Below are positions 34,901 to 44,063 of a stretch of DNA of 64,000 bases, one piece after another. Both the position numbers and the translations under genes were made by a program. The notes under the pieces were generated by a model, which worked only from the letters and a program-made list of their open reading frames with translations, did not search any database and was not told the origin of the DNA. This stretch comes from Nocardia sp. SYP-A9097 (lineage in GTDB: Bacteria > Actinomycetota > Actinomycetes > Mycobacteriales > Mycobacteriaceae): the NCBI RefSeq assembly GCF_009649815.1, contig NZ_WJIC01000018.1, positions 1-64,000 on the forward strand. The letters run 5' to 3'. How positions within the stretch are numbered: the first letter of the stretch is position 1; the number at the start of each line of letters is the position of its first letter.

Positions 34901-36328
34901 TCAGGCTGCGACCACCGCTTCGCTCTCCGTCGAGCGCTCGCTTGCTCCGGTATTCCGCACCGGGATGAATGCGGCGATGGCCGCCGAAGCCAGCGCCACC
35001 CCACAGCCGATGAAAAGTCCTACGCGGAAACCGTTTTCGGTCGGAATCGGATGCCCGCCCAGCGTGGTGCTCAGCTGCGCCAGCACCACACCGATGATCG
35101 CCGCCGAGAACGACGCGCCGATGGAGCGCATCAGGGTATTGAAGCTGTTCGCCGCGGCCGTCTCCGAAAGCGGCACCGCGCTCATGATCAGCGCGGGCAT
35201 GGCACCGTAGGCCAGCGCCACTCCGGAGTTGCAGATACACACCGCCACCAGCAGCCCCCAGGTGGAACCCATGATCACCACCGAGGCCGCGTATCCGGCG
35301 GCCAGCACCAGCGCCCCGGCGACCAGCGTCACCTTCGGTCCGCGCGCGGCGGAGAGCTTGGCGCCCAGCGGCGACACCGCCATCATGATGATTCCGCCCG
35401 GCGCCATCCACAGGCCCATGGCCAACATCGACTGTCCCAGGCCGTATCCGGTGATCTTCGGCAGCACCAGCAGCTGCGGCACGATCAGCGAAGCCGAGTA
35501 CATACCGAAACCGAGCACCGCCGAGGAGGCATTGGTGAGCAACACCCGCGGCCGCCGGGCGACCCGCAGATCGACCATCGGATCACCGGTCCGCAGCTCC
35601 CACCAGCCCCACAGCGCCAGCACCAGTACCGCCGCCGCGAGCAGACCGACAATGCTGCCACTGCCCCAGCCCCAGGTCACGCCCTTCGAAATCCCGAGCA
35701 GCAGACAGATCAGGCCCGCACCCAGCCCGATCGCGCCGACGACATCGAACCGGCCGGTGGCGACTACCGGGACATCGGGCACCACCACATAGATGAGAAT
35801 CGCGACGAGCACGCTCAATCCGGCCGCGCCCCAGAACAACACATGCCAATTCGTATGCTGCGCAACAACAGCCGCGACGGGCAGCCCCAGCGCGCTGCCG
35901 ATTCCCAGGGAGGCGCTCACCATCGCGATGGACGGGCCGAGCCGCTCGGCGGGCAGCAGATCCCGCAGCGCCGAAATACCGAGCGGCAGAATGCCCATGC
36001 CCATGCCCTGCAGGCCGCGGCCGACGATCATCGGCAGCACCGAATCCGCCACGGCGCACAGTACCGAGCCCGCGATGAGCGGCACGGCCGAGATGAGCAG
36101 CATGCGGCGCTTGCCGTAGAGATCGCCGAGCCGTCCGGCGACGGGCGTGGCGACGGCGCCGGCCAGCAGGGTCGCGGTCACCACCCAGGAGGCATTGGAG
36201 GCGCTGGTGTGCAGCAGCACCGGCAGCTGGCCGAGCAGCGGCACCACCAGGGTCTGCATAACGGCGGCGACAATGCCGCCCAGGGCCAGCACTCCGACGA
36301 TGCCCTTGGATCCGGGTGACTCATCCAC
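34901..36328 (-). CDS. MFS multidrug/metabolite exporter (DHA2-like)
   Basis: 475 residues from GTG 36328, which follows AGGAGAAGCAC; the frame is open upstream, but that part crosses palindromic operator sequence. About 14 membrane segments, with the MFS loop GRLGDLYGKRRMLL after the second helix and the antiporter-type region around GRGLQGMGMGILPLG. Such proteins expel drugs or natural products by proton antiport. Divergent from a MarR regulator at 36457 with palindromes between, indicating MarR-controlled efflux. Next to a dead NRPS; it may once have exported its product, which is speculation. Confidence 0.9.
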   Translation of the reverse strand: MDESPGSKGIVGVLALGGIVAAVMQTLVVPLLGQLPVLLHTSASNASWVVTATLLAGAVATPVAGRLGDLYGKRRMLLISAVPLIAGSVLCAVADSVLPMIVGRGLQGMGMGILPLGISALRDLLPAERLGPSIAMVSASLGIGSALGLPVAAVVAQHTNWHVLFWGAAGLSVLVAILIYVVVPDVPVVATGRFDVVGAIGLGAGLICLLLGISKGVTWGWGSGSIVGLLAAAVLVLALWGWWELRTGDPMVDLRVARRPRVLLTNASSAVLGFGMYSASLIVPQLLVLPKITGYGLGQSMLAMGLWMAPGGIIMMAVSPLGAKLSAARGPKVTLVAGALVLAAGYAASVVIMGSTWGLLVAVCICNSGVALAYGAMPALIMSAVPLSETAAANSFNTLMRSIGASFSAAIIGVVLAQLSTTLGGHPIPTENGFRVGLFIGCGVALASAAIAAFIPVRNTGASERSTESEAVVAA

Positions 36329-36358
36329 GTGCTTCTCCTCATCGATCGAGCTCAATGC

Positions 36359-36391
36359 CATGTGTACGGTACACATGTAATGCATAATGCA
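36359..36391. promoter_or_regulatory. Palindromic MarR operator region
   Basis: CATGTGTACGGTACACATG (36359-36377) is a perfect 19-nt palindrome; TGCATAATGCA (36381-36391) is a second, 11-nt one directly beside it. Both lie between the MFS GTG start and the MarR start, the expected place for MarR dimers. Confidence 0.75.
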
Positions 36392-36456
36392 CATGTCTGC
36401 TGTGACGCGGGTCACCTGTGGTAGACAGATTCACCGAGTCGCGACGGAAGGACGGC

Positions 36457-36906
36457 ATGGAAAAGCCCACGGACCGGGTCGAATTCGAAACCATGCTGCT
36501 CGGCCGATACACCATCAACGCGCGCTACCGGCGCGACGGCACCCGCATGGACCGCAGCGCCTACGTGCTGCTGAGCCGCCTGAGTGTGCAGGGCCCCATG
36601 ACGATCGGCCAGCTCACGGACGCCTTCGGCCTGGACACCTCCACCCTCAACCGGCAGACCGCCGCCTTGCTGCGCACCGGCGTGGTGGAACGCATCCCGG
36701 ATCCGGACGGCGGTATCGCCCGCAAATTCCGCATCACCGCCGCCGGCGAACGCGGCCTCGAAGCCGAACGCGCGGCCAATACCGAAGGGCTGCAACGGGT
36801 TATGTCGACCTGGTCGGCCGCCGACGTCGCCACCTTCGCGGAATATCTGGAACGGCTCAATACCGATATCGAGCGCATCGACGGAAGACCCTGGCCGCGA
36901 CCGTAA
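36457..36906 (+). CDS. MarR family transcriptional regulator
   Basis: 149 residues from ATG 36457 (GAAGGA upstream); a GTG at 36418 is open but lacks a ribosome site. Winged-helix motif: MTIGQLTDAFGLDTSTLNRQ, then the wing VERIPDPDGGIARKFRIT with the acidic-basic tip typical of MarR. It likely represses the divergent MFS exporter and itself through the palindromes at 36359-36391. Confidence 0.9.
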   Translation: MEKPTDRVEFETMLLGRYTINARYRRDGTRMDRSAYVLLSRLSVQGPMTIGQLTDAFGLDTSTLNRQTAALLRTGVVERIPDPDGGIARKFRITAAGERGLEAERAANTEGLQRVMSTWSAADVATFAEYLERLNTDIERIDGRPWPRP

Positions 36907-36962
36907 TTCGCCTCAGCGGACCCGAACCGTCACGCGGCCGAGATCGCGGCGCGAGCATGAGA

Positions 36963-37016
36963 AATCCCCTTCAGCCTGAATCCGGTAGCGGAGATCAGAT
37001 GCGGCTGAAGGGGATT
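36963..37016 (-). terminator. Long hairpin between convergent MarR and ctaD genes
   Basis: AATCCCCTTCAGCC (36963-36976) is exactly inverted at 37003-37016, a 14-bp perfect stem with a 26-nt loop. On the ctaD strand the stem is followed by TTTCTC. It separates two convergent transcripts and may stop both. Confidence 0.6.
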
Positions 37017-37035
37017 CGTATGTCAATCCTGAAAT

Positions 37036-38775
37036 TTATCCGGAGACCTTCGACTCCTCGGCCAGCTGGTGCGACTTGGAACCCCAGCCCACATGCGCCT
37101 CGGCGCGCATACGGTCGACCATGTGCGGGTAGTGCAGCTCGAACGCGGGACGCTCGGAGCGGACCCGGGGCAGCTCGTAGAAGTTGTGCCGCGGCGGCGG
37201 GCAGGAGGTCGCCCACTCCAGGGAGTTGCCGTAGCCCCACGGATCGTCCACGGTCACCACCTCGCCGTAGCGGAAGCTCTTGAAGACGTTCCACACGAAC
37301 GGCAGCATCGACGCGCCGAGAATAAATGAGCCGATCGTGGAAATGGTGTTCAGCGTGGTGAATCCGTCGGTCTCCAGATAGTCGGCGTACCGGCGCGGCA
37401 TGCCCTCGTTACCCAGCCAGTGCTGCACCAGGAACGTGGCGTGGAAGCCGACGAGAGTCGTCCAGAAGTGCCACTTGCCCAGGCGCTCGTCCATCATGCG
37501 GCCGGTGATCTTCGGAAACCAGAAGTAGATACCCGCGAAGGTCGCGAACACGATGGTGCCGAACAGCACGTAATGGAAGTGCGCGACAACGAAATACGTG
37601 TCCGAGACATGGAAGTCGAGCGGCGGGCTCGCCAGGATGACACCCGACAGACCACCGAAGAGGAACGTCACCAGGAAGCCGATCGACCACAGCATCGGCG
37701 TCTCGAAGGTCAACTGCCCCTTCCACATGGTGCCGATCCAGTTGAAGAACTTCACGCCGGTGGGAACGGCGATCAAGAACGTCATGAACGAGAAGTACGG
37801 CAGCAGCACCGCACCGGTGGCGTACATGTGATGCGCCCACACCGCGATGGACAGTGCCGCGATCGCCAGGGTCGCGTAAACCAGTGTGGTGTAACCGAAG
37901 ATCGGCTTGCGCGAGAACACCGGATAGATCTCGGTGACGATGCCGAAGAACGGCAGCGCGATGATGTACACCTCGGGATGCCCGAAATACCAGAACAGAT
38001 GCTGATACAGCAGGGTGCCGCCGACGGCCGAATCGTAGATGTGCCCGCCGAGATGCCGGTCGTAGGCGATGGCGAACAGCGCGGCGGTCAGGATCGGAAA
38101 GGCCAGCAGAATGAGCACGCTGGTGACCATGATGTTCCAGGTGAAGACGGGCATCCGGAACATGGTCATACCGGGGCAGCGCATACAGACGACCGTGGTG
38201 ATCATATTGACGGCGCCGAGGATGGTGCCCAGACCCGAAACGGCCAAGCCCAGAATCCACAGATCGGCGCCGACGCCGGGAGCATGCACCATATCGGTGA
38301 GCGGACTGTAGGCGGTCCAGCCGAAGTCGGCCGCGCCACCGGGGGTCACGAAGCCCGCGGTGGCCATGGTGCCGCCGAACAGATACAGCCAGTAACTGAA
38401 GGCGTTCAATCGCGGGAACGCCACATCGGGCGCGCCGATCTGCAGCGGCAGAACCACATTCGCGAAACCGAAGACGATCGCCGTGGCATAGAACAGCAGC
38501 ATGATCGTGCCGTGCATGGTGAACAGCTGATTGAACTGTTCCGGCGACAGGAACTGCATGCCCGGCCGCGCCAGCTCGGCGCGCATCAGCAGCGCCAGCA
38601 GACCGCCGATGAGGAAGAACGAGATCGCGGTGAACAGATACATGACGCCGAGCACCTTGGGGTCGGTCGTCGTCACCGCCTTGTAGAGGAAAGAACCCTT
38701 GGGTCCCAGCCGTGGCGGATAGGGCCGCTCGGCCGTCAACCCCGCCTCCGGTTTGGGAGTTACGGCAGTCACCAC
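37036..38775 (-). CDS. ctaD: Cytochrome c oxidase subunit I (aa3-type)
   Basis: 579 residues, starting GTG 38775 behind GAGGAGGAT. The 12-helix haem-copper oxidase core is clear: HGTIMLLFYATAIVFGFANV (helix II with a haem a ligand His), FWYFGHPEVYIIALPFFGI with the CuB His and cross-linked Tyr, WAHHMYATGAVLLP with the two other CuB histidines, and VAHFHYVLFGTIVFATFAG with the haem ligands near residue 390. It catalyses reduction of O2 to water with proton pumping in the membrane. In actinobacteria ctaD commonly stands apart from ctaC/ctaE/ctaF, as here. Confidence 0.98.
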   Translation of the reverse strand: MVTAVTPKPEAGLTAERPYPPRLGPKGSFLYKAVTTTDPKVLGVMYLFTAISFFLIGGLLALLMRAELARPGMQFLSPEQFNQLFTMHGTIMLLFYATAIVFGFANVVLPLQIGAPDVAFPRLNAFSYWLYLFGGTMATAGFVTPGGAADFGWTAYSPLTDMVHAPGVGADLWILGLAVSGLGTILGAVNMITTVVCMRCPGMTMFRMPVFTWNIMVTSVLILLAFPILTAALFAIAYDRHLGGHIYDSAVGGTLLYQHLFWYFGHPEVYIIALPFFGIVTEIYPVFSRKPIFGYTTLVYATLAIAALSIAVWAHHMYATGAVLLPYFSFMTFLIAVPTGVKFFNWIGTMWKGQLTFETPMLWSIGFLVTFLFGGLSGVILASPPLDFHVSDTYFVVAHFHYVLFGTIVFATFAGIYFWFPKITGRMMDERLGKWHFWTTLVGFHATFLVQHWLGNEGMPRRYADYLETDGFTTLNTISTIGSFILGASMLPFVWNVFKSFRYGEVVTVDDPWGYGNSLEWATSCPPPRHNFYELPRVRSERPAFELHYPHMVDRMRAEAHVGWGSKSHQLAEESKVSG

Positions 38776-38888
38776 ATCCTCCTCGAGGTCGGTCCGCAGC
38801 TGGTCCTATCGGCTCCGGAACCCACGATGAACGGCGTCAGCGTACTCACAGCAATTCGATTCTGGCAGAGAACACTCCGGCCGGACAG

Positions 38889-40289
38889 TCAGGACACCGG
38901 TTTGAGTTCGGGCGGCTTCCACCTGCCGTCCAGGGCCTCGGGGCGCGGCGCGTACAACCGCAGGGTCAGTGAAAACCGGCCCGACAGCGGGATGGGCAGC
39001 CAATTACCATGTGGCACAGCCGGTCCCGGGTCGGCGTTCTGGAGGACGATCTCGAAGGAACCATCCGGACCGGGGACCGGGGGCAGCTGATGACCGATGG
39101 AGTAGATGTCAGCGGGGTTATGCACCAGAAATCCATCGGCGTCATACGCGGTCAAGGACCAGAAGGCATCCACCGGCGGCAGCTGACCGCGCTCGAAATG
39201 CAGCCGGAACGAACGCGGTTCGCCATTGCTGTCCGCGACGGCCCCGATCGTCGGATACAGCGCGTCCCGGCGCACATTCGCGCCCATCCCGGCCATGGCG
39301 GCGGCGGCCCGCAACCGATAATTGGTGCCGTAGGTGCCCAGATTGTCGAGGAAGTCCCAGCCGTTCTCGATGCGCGCACCCGGGTCGGTATACCCGGCGA
39401 TGATCTTGCGGCCGGCCGCGGCGGCCGCGTCCAGATCGGCCATCCGCACCGCGTCGACACTGCCGCCGGGCCCGATCCCGATCTTGGCGAACCGTTTCAG
39501 CGCCGGGGCGTCGTCCGGCGCCGGCGCGTCCACCGCCATCAATTCGCAGAGCCGATCGAAGAATCGGCGACCGTCGAGCGCCGCCACATCCTGAACGGGG
39601 ACCGGACCGTGACCACCCAGCAAAGCCGGCAAACCGGGGGTGGGCGCTCCCGGATCCGCCCGCCACGCGGTCAGCGGAGCCAGCCGCAATTCCGCCTGAA
39701 TGGCAAGTACAGCGGGTATACCGGCGGCACCGTCCACTTGGATACGGCCGAGCAGCCACGCGGTTTTGGTGGGCATCGTGAGGTGTTCGATGCCGTCGGG
39801 CACCGTGCCCTTCCAGTCCGGGCCACTGATCAGGTAGGTGAACGGTGGTTCTCGGCCGTCACCGGGCCGCATACTGCTCGGGTCGTGCACGGTATTGGAC
39901 CAGGCGTCCAGCAACTGCATGCCCCAGAAGCGGCCCGGATTGATGGCCGGCACCTGCAGCACCAGGGCATCGGCGGACAGATCCAGCCAGGCGGACGAAT
40001 AGAGCGTGTCCACGTTGAGGCCGGGCACGATGTGATCGGCGGCGGTCGGCGTCGCCTGGGTATGCCGGAAACGGTTCACCGGACCATTGGAATCCGCAGT
40101 CGCGTGCATGAGGACCAAGGGATATCCGAAAATGTATGCGTCGGTCGCGATTGCCACGGCATCGGTGTTCGATACTGTCGACGTGGTGGATCTACCGGAA
40201 GAATCCCTGGAACGGTTACAGGCCGCAATGGAGAGCCCGGCGGCGGTGACCAAACCGAGCATGGCGCGACGGCTGATGGCGCGGTCCAT
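38889..40289 (-). CDS. DUF1254/DUF1214 lipoprotein
   Basis: About 466 residues from MDRAISRRAMLGLVTAAGLS, with lipobox SIAAC giving a lipid-modified Cys near residue 25; two arginines precede the hydrophobic stretch. The N-terminal half has the DUF1254 pattern (ATDAYIFGYPLVLMH, VPGLNVDTLYSSAWLDLSAD) and the C-terminal half the DUF1214 pattern (FWSLTAYDADGFLVHNP, PHGNWLPIPLSGRFSLTLRL). The function of these paired domains is unknown; they are probably extracytoplasmic. Single gene, no obvious operon partner. Confidence 0.88.
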   Translation of the reverse strand: MDRAISRRAMLGLVTAAGLSIAACNRSRDSSGRSTTSTVSNTDAVAIATDAYIFGYPLVLMHATADSNGPVNRFRHTQATPTAADHIVPGLNVDTLYSSAWLDLSADALVLQVPAINPGRFWGMQLLDAWSNTVHDPSSMRPGDGREPPFTYLISGPDWKGTVPDGIEHLTMPTKTAWLLGRIQVDGAAGIPAVLAIQAELRLAPLTAWRADPGAPTPGLPALLGGHGPVPVQDVAALDGRRFFDRLCELMAVDAPAPDDAPALKRFAKIGIGPGGSVDAVRMADLDAAAAAGRKIIAGYTDPGARIENGWDFLDNLGTYGTNYRLRAAAAMAGMGANVRRDALYPTIGAVADSNGEPRSFRLHFERGQLPPVDAFWSLTAYDADGFLVHNPADIYSIGHQLPPVPGPDGSFEIVLQNADPGPAVPHGNWLPIPLSGRFSLTLRLYAPRPEALDGRWKPPELKPVS

Positions 40290-40404
40290 GATCAACAAAA
40301 CGTACCAAACGGACCGGGTGAAACGGGTTTTGGCGCGAAATTCATCGCCAATTCACCCCGAGAATTCACAGAAAGCTCACGGGACGCGCTTCACTATCGG
40401 GACC

Positions 40405-40803
40405 ATGTCTCGATCGCTCCGCCACCGCGTCACCACCGCCGTCGTGATCGGCACCCTCGGCACGCTGCTCGCCGCCGGCGCCGCCACCGCCAATAGCGAA
40501 CCCAAGGCCGTCATCCAGGGCCGCACCGCCGTCACCGCGCACGTCACCGGCGAGAAAGCCGGCAATCGCTGCCAGATCGCCGGGAAGAACCTCGCCGGAC
40601 CCTGGAGCGTGGTCGACAAGAGCGGCACCGCCGACCTCACCCTCGGCCCACTCCGCCCCAATGGCAAGCACATTCGCGTCATCTGCGAGGACCCCAAACG
40701 CGGTGACAGCTCACTGCATACGGTCCGCTCCGACCGCGTCACCTACGACGGCGCGCTCTCCCCGCTCCGCCAGATCCTGAACAGCGGATTCTTCGGCCAA
40801 TAG
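40405..40803 (+). CDS. Small secreted protein
   Basis: 132 residues from ATG 40405. MSRSLRHRVTTAVVIGTLGT plus LLAAGAATA is a standard Sec signal peptide with cleavage after ATA. The mature part has two cysteines (NRCQIAGKNL and VICEDPK) that could form a disulphide, and resembles a small beta-sandwich. Family not recognised. It is divergent from the DUF1254 lipoprotein gene. Confidence 0.75.
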   Translation: MSRSLRHRVTTAVVIGTLGTLLAAGAATANSEPKAVIQGRTAVTAHVTGEKAGNRCQIAGKNLAGPWSVVDKSGTADLTLGPLRPNGKHIRVICEDPKRGDSSLHTVRSDRVTYDGALSPLRQILNSGFFGQ

Positions 40804-40821
40804 CCGGACCGCCGAAGTGCC

Positions 40822-41673
40822 TCAGGCGACGCGGGCCGTTGCCACGGCGGCGCGGACCGCGGGGACGGTCTCCTCGGCGAAATGCCGTGTCTCCCTTTCA
40901 CCGTCGGGGTTGACCGGGAGCAGGAATTCGCTGATGCCGTGCGCGAGGGCCACATCGGTGAGCTGAGCCACCGGCATGGACGGATCCATGACATAGGCGC
41001 GGCGGATGAGCGCGGGAACGCGGCCCGCCTCGCGAGCGCCGGTATCGACGGCGGTCATCAGGCCGGGCAGGACATCGGGCGGGGCGTAGGAGAAACTGCC
41101 GAGCCAGCCGTCCGCCAATTCGCCGGTCAGTCGCAGCGCGCGCGGGCCGTATACGCCGAACCAGATGCCGATCCGATGTGCTTGCGCCGGACCGGGTTTC
41201 GCGCCATACAGGGAGTAGAACTCGCCGTCCAGGAACGGGCGGTTCTCCGCACCCCAGAGCGCACGAATGACCCCGACCGCCTCCCGCAATGCCGTGAGCG
41301 CCTGCTTGGGTGTGCGGCGCGGGCCACCCATGGCCTCGATGGCATCCCAGAACGCACCCGCGCCCAGGCCGAGCTCCAGCCGACCGCCGCTGAGCAGATC
41401 CAGGCTGGCGGCACTACGGGCCAGCACCGCGGGCGGGCGCAACGGCAGATTCGCCACGGCGGGCATGAGGGTGAGCTTGCGGGTGATGGCGGCGGCATAG
41501 GAGAGCAGCGTCCAGGTGTCCAGGAACGCGGGCTGATACGGATGGTCCTGCACCGCCAGCACTTCCAGTCCCGACTCGTCCGCGCGGCGAATCAGCCGCA
41601 GCAGCGCCTGCCCGCGCGCCGCCTCGGGCGGAACGAAAATCCCGAACCTCAGCTCATGCCCGTAGTCAGCCAT
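40822..41673 (-). CDS. LLM-class (luciferase-like) F420-type oxidoreductase
   Basis: About 283 residues from MADYGHELRFGIFVPP (an upstream ATG at 41718 is open but the added residues are atypical). TIM-barrel luciferase-like monooxygenase pattern: EVLAVQDHPYQPAFLDTWTL, LARSAASLDLLSGGRLELGL with GAG, and a C-terminal GISEFLLPVN. Members use F420 or FMN to oxidise or reduce small molecules. F420 dependence is inferred from actinobacterial context. Single gene tail-to-tail with the small secreted protein. Confidence 0.85.
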   Translation of the reverse strand: MADYGHELRFGIFVPPEAARGQALLRLIRRADESGLEVLAVQDHPYQPAFLDTWTLLSYAAAITRKLTLMPAVANLPLRPPAVLARSAASLDLLSGGRLELGLGAGAFWDAIEAMGGPRRTPKQALTALREAVGVIRALWGAENRPFLDGEFYSLYGAKPGPAQAHRIGIWFGVYGPRALRLTGELADGWLGSFSYAPPDVLPGLMTAVDTGAREAGRVPALIRRAYVMDPSMPVAQLTDVALAHGISEFLLPVNPDGERETRHFAEETVPAVRAAVATARVA

Positions 41674-41824
41674 AGCGAATGCAAAGCTACTCCGGTCCGC
41701 CCACCCCCGCTCGGACACCCCGTCGCTGCGGCGCGTCGCTCAGATCACGGACCGCCACCCGATCGTGATCTATCGGCGATCCGATTCCATATTCGTTGGC
41801 GGGCAACGAATTACAATCGAACAG

Positions 41825-42577
41825 GTGCAGCACCACAGCACCGTGGACGCCGCCCGGAAACACTTGAGCGCGGTGGACCCCACGGCCCTGCGTCATGCGC
41901 GAGACCGGTTGGCGGAGACCGGAATAGCGCGCCTGGGATTCCTGCTGCCGCATCGCGTCAAACGCACGCTGGCCGCCGAGGCGCTGGCCCTGGTCGACCA
42001 CCACCTGGACTGGGAGGGGCCGGGGCAGGAGGCACCGGGACGGCATACCGTCGATATCGACTCGCGCGAAGTGGTCGCACGCAGCCAATGCATTCCACAG
42101 CTGTACGACTGTAAGCCCTTGCGGCACAAGCTCACCGAGGTCGCTTCCCAGCATGTACTGCCCTGCCCGGCGCCACGCCGATTCACGGTGCGGCGCCGGC
42201 ATCACGACGATGTCGCGGGCCGATGGCATTGGGACGATTACACTTTCGCGCTGGTGCTGGTGGTCGAGTGCCCACCGCTGGAGGACGGCGGTTTCGTGCA
42301 GACCGTCGCGCACACCACGCGTTCCCGCTTCCAATCCGAGGTGTATCGCACCCTGACGCGCAACCCGATTCACTCGCATGAGCTACAGGCGGGCGACCTC
42401 TACCTGATGCGCACCGATACCACCCTGCACCGCGTGCATCCCTTCGCGCACGGGCGGCGCACAGTGGTCGGCATGCATTTTGCTTCGGCGGCGGATCTGG
42501 CGCGTAAGCAAATAACCAGCTACGGTACCGGTAGTTTGCGTTCCGAAGTTCGGGTTATAACGAATCAAGCACAGTGA
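41825..42577 (+). CDS. 2OG-Fe(II) oxygenase-like protein
   Basis: About 250 residues from GTG 41825; ATG 41765 is a weaker alternative. The iron-binding triad can be placed as His and Asp in RWHWDDYTFALVLVVE (residues about 133-136) and His in LHRVHPFAHGRRTVVGMHF (about 200), the last also giving the 2-oxoglutarate arginine. The double-stranded beta-helix between them fits in length. Substrate unknown; homologues act on amino acids and natural products. The assignment rests on motif spacing, so treat as probable. Confidence 0.65.
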   Translation: MQHHSTVDAARKHLSAVDPTALRHARDRLAETGIARLGFLLPHRVKRTLAAEALALVDHHLDWEGPGQEAPGRHTVDIDSREVVARSQCIPQLYDCKPLRHKLTEVASQHVLPCPAPRRFTVRRRHHDDVAGRWHWDDYTFALVLVVECPPLEDGGFVQTVAHTTRSRFQSEVYRTLTRNPIHSHELQAGDLYLMRTDTTLHRVHPFAHGRRTVVGMHFASAADLARKQITSYGTGSLRSEVRVITNQAQ

Positions 42578-42690
42578 TAACGTAACTGCCCATCAACGCA
42601 GCGGGGGGCAGCGTCGCCGACCGTCACTCCCCAGGGCAGTCCGTGCGTGCTTCTTTCCATGAACGCTGCCCCACCGGTTAGGCGAAACCG

Positions 42691-44046
42691 ATGGACCTTT
42701 TGAACCCGATCGACGCTGTCTTCCTTGCCATCGAATCCCGCGAACACCCCATGCATGTGGGCGGCCTGCAACTGTTCGAGCCGCCCGCCGATGCCGGGCC
42801 CGAATTTCTGCACGACATCTACACGGCCATGGCCGGCACCACCGAGGTGCGCACCCGCTTCCGCCGTCGGCCCAGCCGCAGGTTCGGCGGCTTCTCCAGT
42901 CTGACCTGGTCGCACGCCGACAAGGTCGACCTCGGCTACCACCTGCGGCGCAGCGCCCTGCCCACCCCCGGCGGCATGGGCGATCTCATCGACCTCACCG
43001 AACGACTACACGGCACTCTGCTCGACCGGCATCGCCCACTCTGGGAGGCGCGGGTCATCGAGGGCCTGGACGACGGACGATTCGCCGTCTACATCAAAAT
43101 GCATCACGCGCTCATCGACGGCGTCTCCGCCATGCGACTACTGCAGCGCACCCTCACCGACGATCCCTTCGACACGCGCATGCGGGTGCCGTGGGGCACC
43201 GCCCCGGTCGTCAAGGACGCCGTCGAACCCGAGAGTTCTCTGTCGCAACTGCGAAAAGCGTTGCCGCGCATGATCAAAAGCACCACCTATATCGCCGCGC
43301 CGCTGCGCGGAGCCATCGACGGGCGACTCACCCTGCCGATGACCGCGCCGCGCACCATGTTCAATGTGTCCATCGGCGGGGCGCGCCGGATCGCCGTCCG
43401 ATCCTGGCCGCTGGAGCGCATCAACACGATTCGGCTCGCCACCGGAGCCACCGTCAATGACGTGGTGCTGGCCATGAGCTCCGCCGCGCTGCGGTCATAT
43501 CTGATCGAACACGACGGGCTGCCCGCCGAACCGCTGATCGCCATGGTGCCGGTGAATATTCGCAGCACCGCCGATGCCGATGCCTCCGACGGCAATCTGA
43601 TCGCCGCCTGCCTGGCGAATCTGGCTACGCATCTGGAGGATCCGGTCGAACGGCTGAACATCATCAGCACCTCCATGCGCGAGGCCAAAAAGGTCTTCAC
43701 CCAGCTGCCGAAGCTGGAGGCCATGGCATTGTCGGCGCTACTCATGACACCGTTCGGGCTTTCGCTGCTGCCCGGGTTCGAAGCGCTGCCGCGGATGCCG
43801 TTCAATCTGGTCATCTCGAATGTGCCCGGACCGCGCAAACCCGTCTATATGCAGGGTGCGCGATTGGACAGCAACTATCCGCTGTCGATTCCGTTCGAAT
43901 CGCAGGCCATGAACATCACGCTCACCACCAATGGCGACAATCTCGATTTCGGGTTCGTCGGCTGCCGCCGCACCGTGCCCGACCTGGAACGGATACCCGA
44001 GCACATGGAGGCCGGACTGGCCGAGTTGGAGCGGGCACTCACCTGA
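42691..44046 (+). CDS. Wax ester synthase / diacylglycerol acyltransferase (WS/DGAT)
   Basis: 451 residues, full length. The acyl-transfer motif HHxxxDG is present as MHHALIDGVSAMRL at residues about 137-150. Other landmarks: N-terminal LNPIDAVFLAIESREHPMHV, NDVVLAMSSAALRSYL, and the C-terminal NLVISNVPGPRKPVYMQGA. It esterifies acyl-CoA to diacylglycerol or fatty alcohol, making storage lipid, and is membrane-associated. Typical of Nocardia and Mycobacterium, which carry many copies. The stop lies 17 bases before the pseudouridine synthase gene. Confidence 0.95.
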   Translation: MDLLNPIDAVFLAIESREHPMHVGGLQLFEPPADAGPEFLHDIYTAMAGTTEVRTRFRRRPSRRFGGFSSLTWSHADKVDLGYHLRRSALPTPGGMGDLIDLTERLHGTLLDRHRPLWEARVIEGLDDGRFAVYIKMHHALIDGVSAMRLLQRTLTDDPFDTRMRVPWGTAPVVKDAVEPESSLSQLRKALPRMIKSTTYIAAPLRGAIDGRLTLPMTAPRTMFNVSIGGARRIAVRSWPLERINTIRLATGATVNDVVLAMSSAALRSYLIEHDGLPAEPLIAMVPVNIRSTADADASDGNLIAACLANLATHLEDPVERLNIISTSMREAKKVFTQLPKLEAMALSALLMTPFGLSLLPGFEALPRMPFNLVISNVPGPRKPVYMQGARLDSNYPLSIPFESQAMNITLTTNGDNLDFGFVGCRRTVPDLERIPEHMEAGLAELERALT

Positions 44047-44063
44047 TCTCTACTCTGGGCACG

